From an uncultured Clostridia bacterium (GTDB lineage Bacteria > Bacillota > Clostridia > Peptostreptococcales > Anaerovoracaceae), in contig CAMYVY010000022.1 of assembly GCA_947302715.1 (NCBI GenBank), positions 1 to 37,611 on the forward strand: a stretch of 37,611 bases of DNA, read 5' to 3'. The notes beneath the pieces were generated by a model. The model was given only the letters and a program-made list of their open reading frames with translations, made no database searches and was not told the origin of the DNA. Shown piece by piece: positions 24,192-36,900 of this stretch; within the stretch, counting starts at the first letter, position 1, and each line of letters starts with the position of its first letter. A program made the translations under genes and the position numbers.

Positions 24192-25097
24192 CTATTCTCT
24201 GTTTTCTTCCGGGGCGCTTACGGTGGATTCGATGTTGACGAGTACCTGTGAGTATGGCGGCACCGACTTTGTTACGAAGGCTGAACCTCCGATTACGCTG
24301 TCGTGTCCGATAACCGTGTCGCCTCCGAGAACTGCGGCACCTGCATACAGTGTCACATTATCCTCAATGGTCGGGTGGCGCTTTGCTCCTCTAAGGGATT
24401 GTCCGTCCTTCGTGGAAAGTGCACCGATGGTGACACCTTGATAAATCTTTACGTGCTGACCAATTTCCGAGGTTTCTCCGATTACTATTCCCGTAGCATG
24501 GTCGATAAAGAAATATTTATCGATGGTTGCGCCGGGATGAATGTCGACTCCGGTCGTGCTATGCGCGTATTCGCTCATAAGCCTTGGGATATATGGAACC
24601 TTTAGAAGCTCAAGCTCGTGGGCAATCCTGTAAACCGTTGTTGCGTAAAGTCCGGGGTAGGCGAGCACGATTTCAATTTTGTCATAAGCGGCGGGGTCGC
24701 CATCATACGTCGCATCAATATCCGTATCCAGGTATTCGCGAATCTTAGGAATCTGATAAAAGAACTGAACACATATTTCTTCAGCTGCAGCTCGACGTAC
24801 TTCCTTCGTGGAATCCATGTAGCGTGGGTCGTTGACAAGCACAATCTCAATCTGCCTTCCGAGGTCGTAAATTACATCCTCTATCAAAGCCGCCAGCATG
24901 TGCTTTGCCTTTGTCGGCGTATAATTCGCATCGCGATAATAACCCGGATAGAGAATCCTAAGCATCTTTTGCAGAATATCGGTTACTATATCCTGGTCAG
25001 GCTGACCGAAAAACTCCATGCGGTCGATTTCGCGACCCTTCTCATAATCCTCAAATATCGTATCGACAATTGATTGAACATTGATAGTTTTGTTCAT
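24192..25097 (-). CDS. cysE: serine O-acetyltransferase, EpsC type
   Basis: This 301-residue enzyme transfers acetyl from acetyl-CoA to L-serine, the first step of cysteine synthesis. The N-terminal half is helical. The C-terminal half (about 185-290) is a left-handed beta-helix of hexapeptide repeats. It holds the catalytic region VDIHPGATI, FIDHATGIVIGET and KIYQGVTIGALS, plus the AKRHPTIEDNVTLYAGAAVLGG turn. The long N terminus matches the EpsC-like form rather than the short enteric CysE. AAGGAAG precedes the ATG. Its promoter gives only a ~32-nt leader, so there is no room for a T-box or S-box. No cysteine synthase gene adjoins it. Confidence 0.95.
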   Translation of the reverse strand: MNKTINVQSIVDTIFEDYEKGREIDRMEFFGQPDQDIVTDILQKMLRILYPGYYRDANYTPTKAKHMLAALIEDVIYDLGRQIEIVLVNDPRYMDSTKEVRRAAAEEICVQFFYQIPKIREYLDTDIDATYDGDPAAYDKIEIVLAYPGLYATTVYRIAHELELLKVPYIPRLMSEYAHSTTGVDIHPGATIDKYFFIDHATGIVIGETSEIGQHVKIYQGVTIGALSTKDGQSLRGAKRHPTIEDNVTLYAGAAVLGGDTVIGHDSVIGGSAFVTKSVPPYSQVLVNIESTVSAPEENRE

Positions 25098-25135
25098 GAC
25101 ACACTTCCTTATAAAAAGATAAATTAATTAATAGC

Positions 25136-25163
25136 AATATACCACATTTAAGGATATCTGCAA
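25136..25163 (-). promoter_or_regulatory. cysE promoter with extended -10
   Basis: On the minus strand TTGCAG (25158-25163) and TATATT (25136-25141) are spaced by 16 bp, with TG one base before the -10. Confidence 0.7.
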
Positions 25164-25225
25164 CAGTGAAAAAGAATTCGGAAGTTCTTTTCGTGTCGTA
25201 ATGAGCGGAACGGCTACGACACCCG

Positions 25226-25506
25226 AGTTGGCGACCTCGGATGGACGATGTGACCTCGGATGTGCGGTGCGGGCTGGGACGGTGCGACCTCGGCCTGAGC
25301 ATCCAAATTTCGGAGTATTATTGTTTTTTGATGCCTTCGCTCCGGAGTATTTTTGATTTTTGATGCAAATACTCCGAAATCCCCGCCAGAGTCGCCAAAT
25401 TTCGGAGTATTTTTGTTTTTTGAGGCTTTCGCTCCGGAGTATTTTTGATTTTTGGTACCGATACTCCGAAATCCCTGCCTGGGCATCCAAATTTCGAAGT
25501 ATTTTT
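25226..25506. repeat. 92-bp palindromic tandem repeats plus a GC-rich short repeat
   Basis: Units start at 25307, 25399 and (partial) 25491, a 92-bp period. Each full unit is bounded by ATTTCGGAGTAT and its complement ATACTCCGAAAT (25307-25318 with 25369-25380; 25399-25410 with 25461-25472), with CTCCGGAG in the middle, so it could fold as a long hairpin with T-rich loops. Before it, 25233-25293, GACCTCGG occurs three times in an unusually GC-rich patch. No gene is supported in 25098-25687, and minus-strand frames here merely translate the repeat. Confidence 0.88.
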
Positions 25507-25545
25507 GGGTGACCGATATAAGTCAAACTATTCGTAATATTATGG

Positions 25546-25574
25546 TTGTAGAGAGTGTGGTTTTTTGGTACAAT
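25546..25574 (+). promoter_or_regulatory. promoter of the EF-G-like gene
   Basis: TTGTAG (25546-25551) and TACAAT (25569-25574) have 17 bp between them and an upstream TG one base before the -10. The ~105-nt leader contains an imperfect A/T-rich hairpin around ATGCA/TGCAT (25633-25660). Confidence 0.7.
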
Positions 25575-25687
25575 GGTAAGGTACGCGGACGGTAGCCGAT
25601 TTATGGGTTTCAGGGCGTGCAGAGGTGAATAAATAATGCAGGATTTGCATTTATTATAACCAAAATCTATTTTTAGGAGGAATATAA

Positions 25688-27640
25688 ATGAAAAGCTACA
25701 CGAGCGAAAACATCAGAAACGTTGCTTTGCTGGGACATGGTGGTACCGGTAAGACAACATTCCTGGAGGCAGCCCTCCTGGAGACCGGTGTTACCAAGAA
25801 GATGGGAAGAGTTGAGGACGGAAACACAGTATCCGACTACGACAAGATGGAAATCGAAAAAGGATATTCCATCAATACATCCATCGTACCAATCGAGTGG
25901 AAGGACACGAAGATTAACTTCATCGATACTCCGGGATACTTCGACTTTGTTGGCGAGGTAAACTCCGCACTGAGAGCTGCAGAGGCTGCAGTGATTTTGG
26001 TGGATGCCGGATCCGGAATTCAGGTAGGAACCGAGGCTGCTTGGAACGCTTGTGAGCGCACGGGCACCCCGAGATTCATTGTAATAAACAAGAGAGACAA
26101 AGACGAATTTGACTTTGATGCAACACTTTCTGAGCTCCAGGGCAAATTCGGCGTAAAGCTGGTTGCAATGCAGTGGCCGCTCGGCGACGTCGATGATTCC
26201 TTGATGGAAGCTATCGCTGAATCCGACGAAGCACTCATGGAGAAATACTTTGAGGGCGAAACATTTACGGATGCTGAAATCAAGCAGGGTCTTGCGATGG
26301 GTATCGCCCAGGGCAGCATTGTTCCTGTTGCAACTTCCATCTTCCAGCTGAATCAGAGCATTGCCGGAATCCTGGATCTGCTCGTTGCATGTGTACCGAA
26401 CCCGCTTCAGCACGGAAGCTATAAGGCAACAAACGGCGCAGGCGAGGAAATCGAAATCAAGACAACCAAGGACGGATCCTGCTCCGCATTCGTATTCAAA
26501 ACCATCGTTGACCCCTTTGTTGGAAAGATTTCCGTAATGAAGGTGGTAACCGGAAAACTCGAGGGTGGCGTGGAAATGTACAATTCCAGAGCCGAAAAGG
26601 CCGAGCGCCTTGGCAAGCCTTTTGTTCTAAGGGGTAAGGAACAGATGGAAATGGCGTCCGCAGAAGCCGGCGACATCATCGCGGTTGCAAAGCTTCAGTA
26701 TACAATGTCCGGCGACACCCTCTGCGACAAGAACAATATCGTGAGCTATGCGCCTCTTGATATTCCATCGCCTACATATTATATAGCCATTGAAGCAGTG
26801 GACAAGAATGATGAAGATAAGGTTGGAACAGGCCTCGCAAGATTGAGAGAAGAAGATCCTTCAATCGCGGTTGACAGAAATGCTGAGACTCACCAGACCT
26901 TGATCGGTGGACAGGGCGACATCCAGCTTGGAATCTTGATGTCCAAACTGAAAGATCGCTTTGGCGTAAACGTAAAGACAATCCCACAGAAGATTGCATA
27001 TAGAGAAACCATCAAGGGCCAGGCAGAGGTTCAGGGTAAGCACAAGAAACAATCCGGCGGTGCCGGCCAGTACGGTGATGTTTGGATTAGATTCAGCCCA
27101 TCCCAGGAAGAATTCGAATTCTCTGAGGAACTCTTCGGTGGATCGGTTCCAAAGAACTACGTACCTGCTGTTGAAAAGGGACTCTTGGAATCTATGGAGA
27201 GAGGTCCTCTCGCAGGCTGCAAGGTAGTAAACGTAAAGGCAGTTCTCTACGATGGTTCGTACCACGATGTAGACTCCAACGAAGTATCCTTCAAGATTGC
27301 AGCATCTCTTGCATTCAAGAAGGGAATCGTTGCTGCGAATCCGTGCCTCATGGAGCCAATCATGCATATGGAAATCACAGTACCTGACGATTACACAGGC
27401 GCGGTAATGGGCGACATGAACAAACGCCGCGGAAGAATCCTCGGCATGGAGCCTCAGATGGGTGGCGGACAAAAGCTCATGGCGGAAGCTCCGCAGGCTG
27501 AACTCTTCGACTATGCGCTCGTTCTCCGTTCAATGACTCAGGGCCGTGGTGCATTCGAAATGAACTTCGAGCGCTATGAGGAAGTTCCAAAGATGATAGC
27601 GGACAAGATTATTGCGGAGCACGCAGCAGAAGAGGCATAA
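25688..27640 (+). CDS. elongation factor G-like GTPase (EF-G paralogue)
   Basis: This 650-residue translational GTPase has all EF-G domains: a GTPase domain (1-~270), a beta-barrel, and the C-terminal domains with KHKKQSGGAGQYGDVWIRF and the final GRGAFEMNFERYEEVP. It differs from canonical EF-G in the P-loop (GHGGTGKT, residues 16-23, against AHIDAGKT), in DTPGYFDF where Tyr84 replaces the catalytic histidine, and in length, about 40-50 residues shorter. These are traits of the EF-G II/FusA2-like paralogues, so it is probably not the main translocase; recycling or stress roles have been suggested for relatives. AGGAGG precedes the ATG. No rpsL, rpsG or tuf neighbours are present, which fits a stand-alone paralogue. 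Confidence 0.92.
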   Translation: MKSYTSENIRNVALLGHGGTGKTTFLEAALLETGVTKKMGRVEDGNTVSDYDKMEIEKGYSINTSIVPIEWKDTKINFIDTPGYFDFVGEVNSALRAAEAAVILVDAGSGIQVGTEAAWNACERTGTPRFIVINKRDKDEFDFDATLSELQGKFGVKLVAMQWPLGDVDDSLMEAIAESDEALMEKYFEGETFTDAEIKQGLAMGIAQGSIVPVATSIFQLNQSIAGILDLLVACVPNPLQHGSYKATNGAGEEIEIKTTKDGSCSAFVFKTIVDPFVGKISVMKVVTGKLEGGVEMYNSRAEKAERLGKPFVLRGKEQMEMASAEAGDIIAVAKLQYTMSGDTLCDKNNIVSYAPLDIPSPTYYIAIEAVDKNDEDKVGTGLARLREEDPSIAVDRNAETHQTLIGGQGDIQLGILMSKLKDRFGVNVKTIPQKIAYRETIKGQAEVQGKHKKQSGGAGQYGDVWIRFSPSQEEFEFSEELFGGSVPKNYVPAVEKGLLESMERGPLAGCKVVNVKAVLYDGSYHDVDSNEVSFKIAASLAFKKGIVAANPCLMEPIMHMEITVPDDYTGAVMGDMNKRRGRILGMEPQMGGGQKLMAEAPQAELFDYALVLRSMTQGRGAFEMNFERYEEVPKMIADKIIAEHAAEEA

Positions 27641-27680
27641 ATTCAACGATCCATTCAGCAATTAATGCGACAATAATAGC

Positions 27681-27710
27681 GTGGCGACTCTCGAAAAGGG
27701 TCGCCACTTT
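27681..27710 (+). terminator. probable terminator of the EF-G-like gene
   Basis: GTGGCGAC pairs with GTCGCCAC around an 11-nt loop and is followed by a short TTT. The stem is strong, the tail weak. Confidence 0.65.
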
Positions 27711-27759
27711 CATTATCTAAAGTCCGTCACGTTTACTACACATAACTGACATATTTTTA

Positions 27760-27788
27760 TTGACTGTCCACAACATGCAGTATATACT
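27760..27788 (+). promoter_or_regulatory. promoter of the giant surface protein gene
   Basis: TTGACT (27760-27765) and TATACT (27783-27788) have 17 bp between them. A second candidate lies inside the leader: TTGCAA (27853-27858) and TATAAT (27875-27880), 16 bp apart. The ~150-nt leader from about 27795 is A/T-rich with no strong hairpin. Nothing else is seen in 27711-27947. Confidence 0.7.
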
Positions 27789-27947
27789 ATAGGTTGGGGT
27801 ATGCTATTTGTATGGAATAAATAGCTTGCTTCGCTAATAATTTTTGTATGGATTGCAAATGTGTTTTACATATTTATAATTTGTTATTATTTTATCTTAA
27901 TTATTTTTACTAGTTTATAATTTTCACACGAGGAGAAAGGAAAAGTC

Positions 27948-30900
27948 ATGAGACGAGGGAGTAATTTGATGAAAAAGATTTTCAGTCTGCTACTGGCTAT
28001 TTTGATGGTTTTTGGAAACCTGGCAAGCCCACTTTCCGGAGTCACAAAAGTCTATGCAGCAACACTTGAGGCTAGCAGCTGGAAGGAGCTGAGAGAGAAG
28101 ATCTCAGCGGCTCAAAGCGGTGATACAATTGAGCTAACAAAGAGTTTCGCTGCGGAAAAGACAGACAAAACAAAAGATGGCACAATTGACATCTCAGGTG
28201 ACAAAACTGTCACAATCAAAGCGAAAGAGGGAACGAATGTCACCATCTATCGCAAAGATGGAGAGGCAGACTTCCCGATGTTCAAAACATCAAATGATAA
28301 CGCTAAGCTCATCTTAGGCGAGGGCATTACATTGTCAGGTATGACTTGTAGTCCAAAGCCTGCTGTGGGAGAGTTTAAAGTTGTCTTCCACAATGGCGGA
28401 GAAGGCGATAATGCCAAGCAAACAGATCCAGAAGTTGTTGCTGCTGGTCAGTCAATCGACAAGGATCCTACAAGCATAGCTTCTGATTGGGCCCCGGAGA
28501 CAGGCTTAGTATTCAAAGGCTGGAAGTTCAAGGGTCCAAATGGAAATGAGAATAGCACTACGAGTAACGATCCGAATACAAGCACAGGGGACAAATGGAA
28601 AGTACCTGGAGACAAATACGGAACAATGACCCTCGTTGCCCAGTGGGAGAAAACAGTGCCTGCTGCTGGTGAGTTTAAGGTAGTCTTCCATAATGGCGGG
28701 AGCGGGGATAAGGCTAAACAAACTGATCCTGAAGTTATGCAAGTAGGAGAATCGATTGTCAAGGATCCTGCCGACATAGCTTCTGATTGGGCTCCGGAGA
28801 CAGGATTGGTATTCAAAGGATGGAAATTTAAGGGTCCAAACGGTGGAGATAATGACACATCGAACAACACCCCGAACACAAGCACTGGAAATTGGAAAGT
28901 TCCTGCAGATAAGTATGGAACCATGACCCTCGTTGCACAGTGGGAGAAACCGGGCGAAAGCACAGGCGGTGGCTCGCAAATCAAGAGCTTTAATAATGGT
29001 TATATATTCTATGTTGATTACACTACAAAGAACCTTAAACTATATCAAACTGGTGCTAGTGGTACAGGTAGTTTTGCTTTGCCATCAAATCAACCTGTTA
29101 TAGAAGGAAACAATGTTTATATTGATGGAACTCCATTAATATTTTGGAATGGTGTATATCTTGGCTCAGCCCCTTATGACAAATACAATAAGATCACTGT
29201 AGAAAGAGATCCTGATGACTCTACATTAGTTTATCTTAAATCGGGATATTCACCATATGAATATATAACATGGAATGTTGTAAATATGACGTGGGACACG
29301 AGCACCACTAAGAAAGGAGCTGCCTTTATCGTTGAAGGTGGAGAAGCTGGCGATCCTACGCCTTACACTTCGATAGATTCTATCGTATGGCAAAACGCAG
29401 AGACTTCAACTACCACAGAACCATACACATCAATTACAACTCCGGATTTTGTTGTATCTGATGGTTCCGGTGGCCAGGGATGTGACGGAAAATGCAAAAC
29501 GTACACTAAAGGTGATTTCTCCAGCGGAAAAACAGATGCTCCAAGAGGTTTCTTCGTTGAAGTAGAAAAAGGTACGGTTGAACTTGCCGGTGCAACACTG
29601 GAAAACTTCAACACATCCACAAATAAGGATGAGACACCGAAGCATGTTGCTCCTGTGGTAGTAAATGGAGCAAATGCCAGGTTTGATGTTCAGAGTGGTA
29701 ATATCCAGAACAATATAGTAGGTTACGTTGCAAAAGACGAAAAGTCCACGAATGGGGCGAATGTAATAAAGCAATACATCAAAGGAGCGGCTCCAAACGC
29801 ACGTAGAAAAAATGCTCCTGAACCGGCTGACGGTACAAAAAAACGTCGCAATAAAGAGGCACTTATAGATGAAGGTACTCCTGGTTCCGGTATCACAGGA
29901 ACAGCGGGTGCTGTTATCTATGCGAATGGAGCAAAGGGTGAAATCTCCGGAGGCTCCATCGGTTACAACAGAGCCGATACCGGTGGTATCATGGTAACAG
30001 ATGAAGGTTCCTTTGTTGAAATCAAAAATGGCGCAAACATCAATCATAACGTTGGTGTTCAGTTCGGTGGCGGTACTACTGTTGAACAGGGTGGTTCCAT
30101 CTACATGAGCGGTGGTGAAATCCACGACAACGTTGCATGGTTTGGTGGCGGTGCCGTATTTGCTACACAGAATGGTATCGATTGGCTCCTTGGCGAAAAG
30201 ACAATGAGCAAATCCGACAGATTAGACGGTAACTTCACCCTTGACGGTGGAAAGATTTATGGAAACAATGCATTTACCCGTGGTGGTGGTTTTCTTGTAG
30301 ATTCAAACGGTGTTGCTTTCTTGTCCGGTGAAATTCGAGACAACACATCCCGTGTACTCGGTGGTGGTGCATACGTAATGGGTGACCACCCAGATTATTC
30401 ATATACTCTATATATCGCTAGCGGTCAGATATACGAGAACGAGGCTATGGACGCAGACCAGAATGAGCCTACAGTCACAAGCACTGCAATGTCCAAGAAA
30501 CTTAACTCACAGAGCACATGTGGCGGTGAGTATAACATGTTTGCAAATAGCATGGCTGGCACATCTGACGATCTCGCAGATTTCCAGAGAATAAACGATG
30601 GTACAGGCGGTGGTGTATGGACATGTTCATATGGTTCCACAGTACTTGATTTAGATGTAAACAAAGTTTGGATTCATAAGAACCAGGCTGATGGATCAAC
30701 TGGTAACATGAATGATAAACGTACCAAGAAGAATGATGTGGGCGGACAGGATTTCCACTCCGATAACGGTGGAGACGGAACGCTTCTCATGATTAACGCT
30801 GATTCAACCCAGTGGTTGGATGAAAATACAGGGGAAATGTATACTCCTGGCGAAGTTGATGCCGAAATCAGAAACCTCACAAACAAGGGGACAAATGGAA

Positions 30901-33900
30901 ACACAACGACTGGAATTCAGATTTACCACAATGCATCACGTCGTGGTGGCGGTCTTGCTGCAGACGGAACATTCGTGTTTGGTGAAAAACAGGATGTAGC
31001 TCGCGTAACAGCTGAACTGGATATCTCTAAAGTTTGGGATGATTCAATTCCTGTAGAAGATAGAAAGCCCGTCATTATTCGTGTTGGTGTTGAGAATAAT
31101 GGAAAAACTGCAGTTGTTCGCGACATTGAGTTGGACGGAAAAGAAGATCTTCCAACTGATGAAGATCCACTCCATGAGAACGCCGGATCAGAAAATGAAT
31201 GGACCGGTGGCTTCAATCTTCCGGTAACAGTTGATACAGAAGATGGTGATCTTATCACAGTCTTCTATATAGAAGGTCCGGATGGAACAAAATATGATCC
31301 CAGCAAAAAAGCTGATACAGATGCACTTGCAGCAGCTCTGAATGGAAGTGACGGAAAGGGCTTTAAGCTTGCATCTGATGCAAAGCTCACTTTCACAGAG
31401 CTTGTTAAGAATGGTGATAAATATGAGGAAACAGGAGAGTATAAGTTTGAACCCGGTGAAATAAAGGTTGAGGATCTTGACCTCACAATCAAAGAGGTTA
31501 CAAGAGTAAATGCACAGGGCGTCAAGGAACATGTACTCTATGTTAACTTTGCTAAAGTTCCGCTTAAGGCTCCACTCAGAAATGAGGCACCGAGTGAAGA
31601 GGTTCCGGGACCCGAGAAGTACATAAACAACAAGGTTCATCAGACACTTACCGGTTTTGATGAAGAGTTTGAGTATGAGGTTCTTGCTTATGTTCCAAAG
31701 GATGCAACAGAAGTTGTCATCAAAGATACACTAGAGCCGACGCTTGAGTTTGTAAATAAAACAAAAGAAACGGTACTGAGTGGTGTATATGTTCTCAAAG
31801 AGAACGATCATATTGGTGATGGTAAGACGGGTACAGTTGCCGTAACTCCAAGGGATAGTGTGTCCGGAAACACACTTCGTGTTGCAAATGGAGTTAAGAA
31901 CGGTTCGCGTCAGGGAACAGAACTCGTACTGGATGGCAATACCGTCAAATTGACATTGAAAGAACAATTCCTCCAAGGAATCGAAACGCCTGACAATGAC
32001 GCCGTATTTAAGAAGGAAGGAAAAGACCTTGATGGTGTTTGGGTCATGATGACATTCAAGGCCAAATACAATACTGAGGTACTTGAAGAAATCCAGAAAG
32101 CAACAAACGGCTGGCTGAAGGATGACGATCCAAAGACAGTAGCGGAGGATAAGCTTGCTTACATCAAGGCTGTTGGAGAGGTTCGTGAAAGAAATAATGA
32201 TACGCATAACTACATCCTAAAACTTGGTGACAAGTATTACCGCTCAAATGGAAATACAGAAAACCATGGTAAGGTATGGGAAGATGTAACTGCTGACTCT
32301 AATTACTATATCAAGAATTGGAACGACACATCTGTATTCAAGGTTGTCGAAACCGATGTGATTGAGGCAGTAAATGATGTTGTTGAAACACCATACAATG
32401 GTTATGTAAAGAATGCTCAAAATCCGCACCACGGAACAAAGAACCAGGCAGAGTATACTGTAAAGCGTGGTAACGATTCTGAAAGCACATACAAGACAAA
32501 CATTGTAACCGTTGAGGTGGATAAGCCTGAAATTGAAAAGTACGTATCAATTGCTACGGGAGACGATGGTGAACTTACTAACACCGATGCAAACGTACAT
32601 CAGGAGCTTGTAAACTTTGATCGTGCATTCCGCTATGACATCATGGCATATGTAACGCAGGATGCGGATAAAATAACGATTACAGATACACTTAACAATC
32701 TTGTTAAGTTCCGTTTGAACGAGAATGGAAACATTGCTCTTGCAGCGGGTGAAGGCGCTGATAAGATGCTTATCACTGTAACCGACATGGGTACGGAAAA
32801 TGACCATACTGTCGGAAGCACCGTTTCTAAGAAAGTGGACGGAAATACAATCAAAGAAATCGAGGTTGGTTCAACAGCTATAGAGGCTGAAGCCGATAGA
32901 GCTGCACAGGTTGATGTTAAGGATAATACGCTTACTGTAACTATTGAGAACCGCTTTGAAGAGGGCGAGGGTGGCAAACCCGATTACTCCAAGCCGATTG
33001 AAGGCAAACAGTTTGCTACAGATCTTCGTGGACACTGGGTAAGAGTAAGCTTTGAGGCTGTTCTCGATCCCGCCAAGTATGCGGATATCCTTGAGCATCT
33101 GAAAACCTTGGATGATAAGACCAAGACCGATGATGCGTGGAAGATTATCGATAAGGCAGATGGCAAGGAGGACCGTGCTGCTGCCAACGTAGGTAATGAT
33201 CCTGTAATCGGTGGTGCGGATAAGCATGAAGGTGCTGCAAATACATCATCATATGTGATTGGTGTTCTTGATGATGACCATACTGCAATTACCGATAAGT
33301 ATGATGATAAGTCAAATACCGTAACAGTAAAGCCGGAAACTGAAAAGGTATGGGCTGAAAAGACCTGGGCTCCGAATGATGCATGGCCAGAGGGACTGAC
33401 TGTTACGGTTAAAGTAACAAATCCATCAGATACTAACAATGAATTTGAGACGGAAATCGTACTAACCGAATCCGGTAAGAAGTCTACAGATAAAGAACTT
33501 CCGAAGTTCTCCACACCTTGGGAAGCTGAAGAAGTAGTACCTGAAAACTATACCCAAGTTAAAAAGACCGGTACAGGTACGGAGGATGATCCTTATGTGT
33601 TCAAGAATGAAAAGAATAAGGAACCGCAGGTTGAAAAATATGTAAACGATAAGGTTCACGCAAAGATTGGAGAATTCGACAACAAGTTTACATATTCAAT
33701 CATGGCTCTCGTACCAAAGGAAGCAACGGAAGTAGTTATTACCGACGAGCTCAATAAGGATTTGCAGTTCGTCTATGTTGACGAGGCAAAGACTCGCGTA
33801 ATTCCAAATAAGGGAATCTTGGTGCTTAAGGATAATGACAGCAAGGGTGATGGCTCCGGTATCGTTGCAAACAAGCCAAATGCAAAGGGCGGAAACGTAA

Positions 33901-36900
33901 CCCGCATAGCTGAAGGTGTTGCTACAGGTACACGTCAAAGCAATAAGGCTGAAGCAGACCGCGACTATAAGGTTGAAGTAAGCGGTAATAAGCTGACTGT
34001 AACCCTGAAGGAGGGATTCCTTAAGGAAGTTCGTGAACAGGACAATGTTGGCGATTTCTGGGTCATGGTCTACTATGATGCTGAGATCAAGCCGGATAGT
34101 TATGAAGCTATTGCCAAGAAGATCGCCAAAATAGAGGCCGGAGAACCTGATGCTGATGCAACCGATTCAAGCATAAGCTGGGAAAGAATCGAAAATGACA
34201 AGTCAACTATAGACGCTTCAGGAACTCCTCATAGCGAGGTTACAGATGGTGCGGACACTGTGGATGGTGTCCATGCCGGTATTGCAAATACTGCTGAATA
34301 CACGATTACTATCAATAATGATGGTGGATCCACATATAAGACCAATACTGTAACTGTTGAGCCTGAATTAACTGAGGTTTGGGTAAAGAAGTTGTGGAAT
34401 GGAGTCGATACTGAATGGCCTGTGGATGTTGAAAAGGTTCTAATAGACGTAAAAGACCCAAGTGGTAAGGTTGTTTATACTATTGAACTAAACAAAGACA
34501 AAATATCAGACAAGAGCATCAAACTTCCGAAGCTCACATCACCGTATACTGTCGAAGAGCAGGGAATTGAAGGATTCAGCCAGGTCGGAAGCAGAACAGG
34601 TGATGGCAAGACTGAAGGAACAGCATTCACATTCACCAACAAGAAGAATGACGGTAACCCGGTAAAGATTCAATTTACTACAAAGAAGAGCATGAAGCAT
34701 GATATAGCTCTTGGAACTTATGACTTTGAGCTCTATGCTGAGGAAGACGTTGATACTACCGGAGATGAGCCTAAGGTTAAGGATGGAGCCTCACCGCTTC
34801 AGACAAAGTCCAATGATGCTGAGGGTAAGGTAACCTTCGACCCGATTCAGTATGGTGTAATTGAACCAGCTGAGTATACCTATTATGTTGTTGAGCAGGA
34901 TAAGCGTGAAGATGGCGTTATCTATAGCACTGAGATCAAGACAATAAATGTTAAGCTCTCTATGGATGGTACTGATATCAAGGCTACAGTCAATGGAGAC
35001 GAGTTTACGGGAACTGATCCGATTAACATTATTAAGGTAGATGATACTGGATTTGTAAACTCTAAGGAATTCCCAATCACTATCACAAAGACTGATCTTG
35101 GTGGTGAGGAACTTGCGGGTGCAAAGATAAAAGTATCAAAGGATGAAGCTGGTAATGATGTAGTTGAAGAATGGACATCCGAAGAAACAGCCCATGAACT
35201 CGACCTTGAACCGGGCACATACTATATGGAAGAGCTTGTGGCACCCGAAGGATTCCAGAGAGTAACCACCATCATTGAATTCACTGTGAAACCTGACGGA
35301 ACAGTAGAAGTTAATGAGATTGACGTTGACCCGGCAGGACATGTTGAAAAGGATGGCGAAAGCGGAATCATCCTCGCCGATGCTCCATATGAGAAGCCGG
35401 AGATTGAGAAGTACGTAAACAAGGCTGACGCTACACCTGTTCAGCGCGATGGCACTGTTCATACCGACCTCTCTGCTTTCGATGAAATCTACACTTATGA
35501 TATCCAGGCATATATCACAAACGACGCAACGTATGTTGTTGTAACCGATGAACTGGTCAATGTGCTGGAATTTGTAAGAGACGAAGATCATCCGATTACC
35601 GCCTACATAAAGGATGGTGCAGAAGGTGGCAAGGCGCCTAAATTATCGACGAACGGCACAAAACTAACAGAGGATGTGGATTACACAGTTAATCTTGATG
35701 GCCAAAATCTTACCCTTAAAATGGGAAGCCAAGAAGATGGTGCTGAGGTACTTGCGCAGGCAGGTAAGTGGCTCCAAATCACATTCTATGCGAAGATTGG
35801 TGACGATTATAGAACTATCGAAGCATTGAGGAAAAAAGGCGTAGAAGTATGGGATACTATAAAGGTAAACGATCCCGTTGATGATGCGGATGTAACTGAG
35901 GAATTCAGTGGTGCATCAGAGGACAATCATGAGGGCATACTCAATAAATCTTCATACACCATCAATAGAAAAGCCGGAGTGGATATTGATAATACATGGG
36001 AGTATGAAGACGAATCCAATACTGTAACTGTTCAGCCAAAGACCACAAGCATTACTGTTAACAAGGAATGGCTCCTTGACGGCGAGAAGGCAGACTGGCC
36101 AAGCGGTGCAACAGTCGAGGTCAAGGTCATTGGCAAGGACGGAGCTGTTGCGGCAAGCGATACGCTGACATCCGCGAAGCAGAGCGTCACCTTTGACAAC
36201 CTGCCGAAGCTTGAGAACGTGACCTACACGGTTGAAGAGGGCGAAGTTACCAACGAAGGTAACTACACCATCGGACAGGTCGAAAAAGTAAGCGAAGGCG
36301 TATTTAAGATTACTAATACTTCCACATCACCAGAGAAGCCTGAGATTGAAAAATACGTCAACAAGGACGTACATCAGGAACTTGGTGAATTCGATAGAGC
36401 GTTCACTTATGACATAATGGCATATGTACCGAACGGTGCGACCAAGATTGAAATAACGGATACCTTGGTTGATGCACTCGAATTTGCAACTGCCGGTGAT
36501 GGAACGGGAATTGCCGCAACAAGCGCTGCACAGGCTGTAGCTGCAGTCGTGATAAAGGCAGAAAATAACCACCAGGCAGGTGGAAGCGTAACTGGAACCG
36601 GAACTCCTGTAAAATATTCAGCGGATATCAACGTTAAAACTCTAACTGTGACTGTTGATAACATCGGTAAGGGCGAAGGTCAGATTGACGCTGAAGGCAA
36701 GTGGATACAGGTTACCTTCTATGCTAAGTACACGCAGAATATCATTGATGCTGCAAATGCCGGGGAACTCACGGAGATTCGCAACAATGGAGCAGTGATA
36801 TCTGAGTCATTCCCGACACATACGGGAACTGTGAATAAGGCCAACTATACCATCTATGTCAACAACGAAGGAGATGCAAGAGAAGAATATAGAAATATCC

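Noticed and set aside
25098..25135. T-box or S-box riboswitch upstream of cysE
   Set aside because: The predicted start leaves a leader of only about 32 nt, too short for either.
25128..25526. Minus-strand frames upstream of the EF-G-like gene
   Set aside because: They translate the 92-bp palindromic repeat; repeated KNQKYS-type peptides have no independent support.
32984..33514. Long minus-strand frames within the adhesin region (several between 28448 and 37549)
   Set aside because: Shadows of the uninterrupted plus-strand giant frame; serine-rich composition reflects the complement of its codons.
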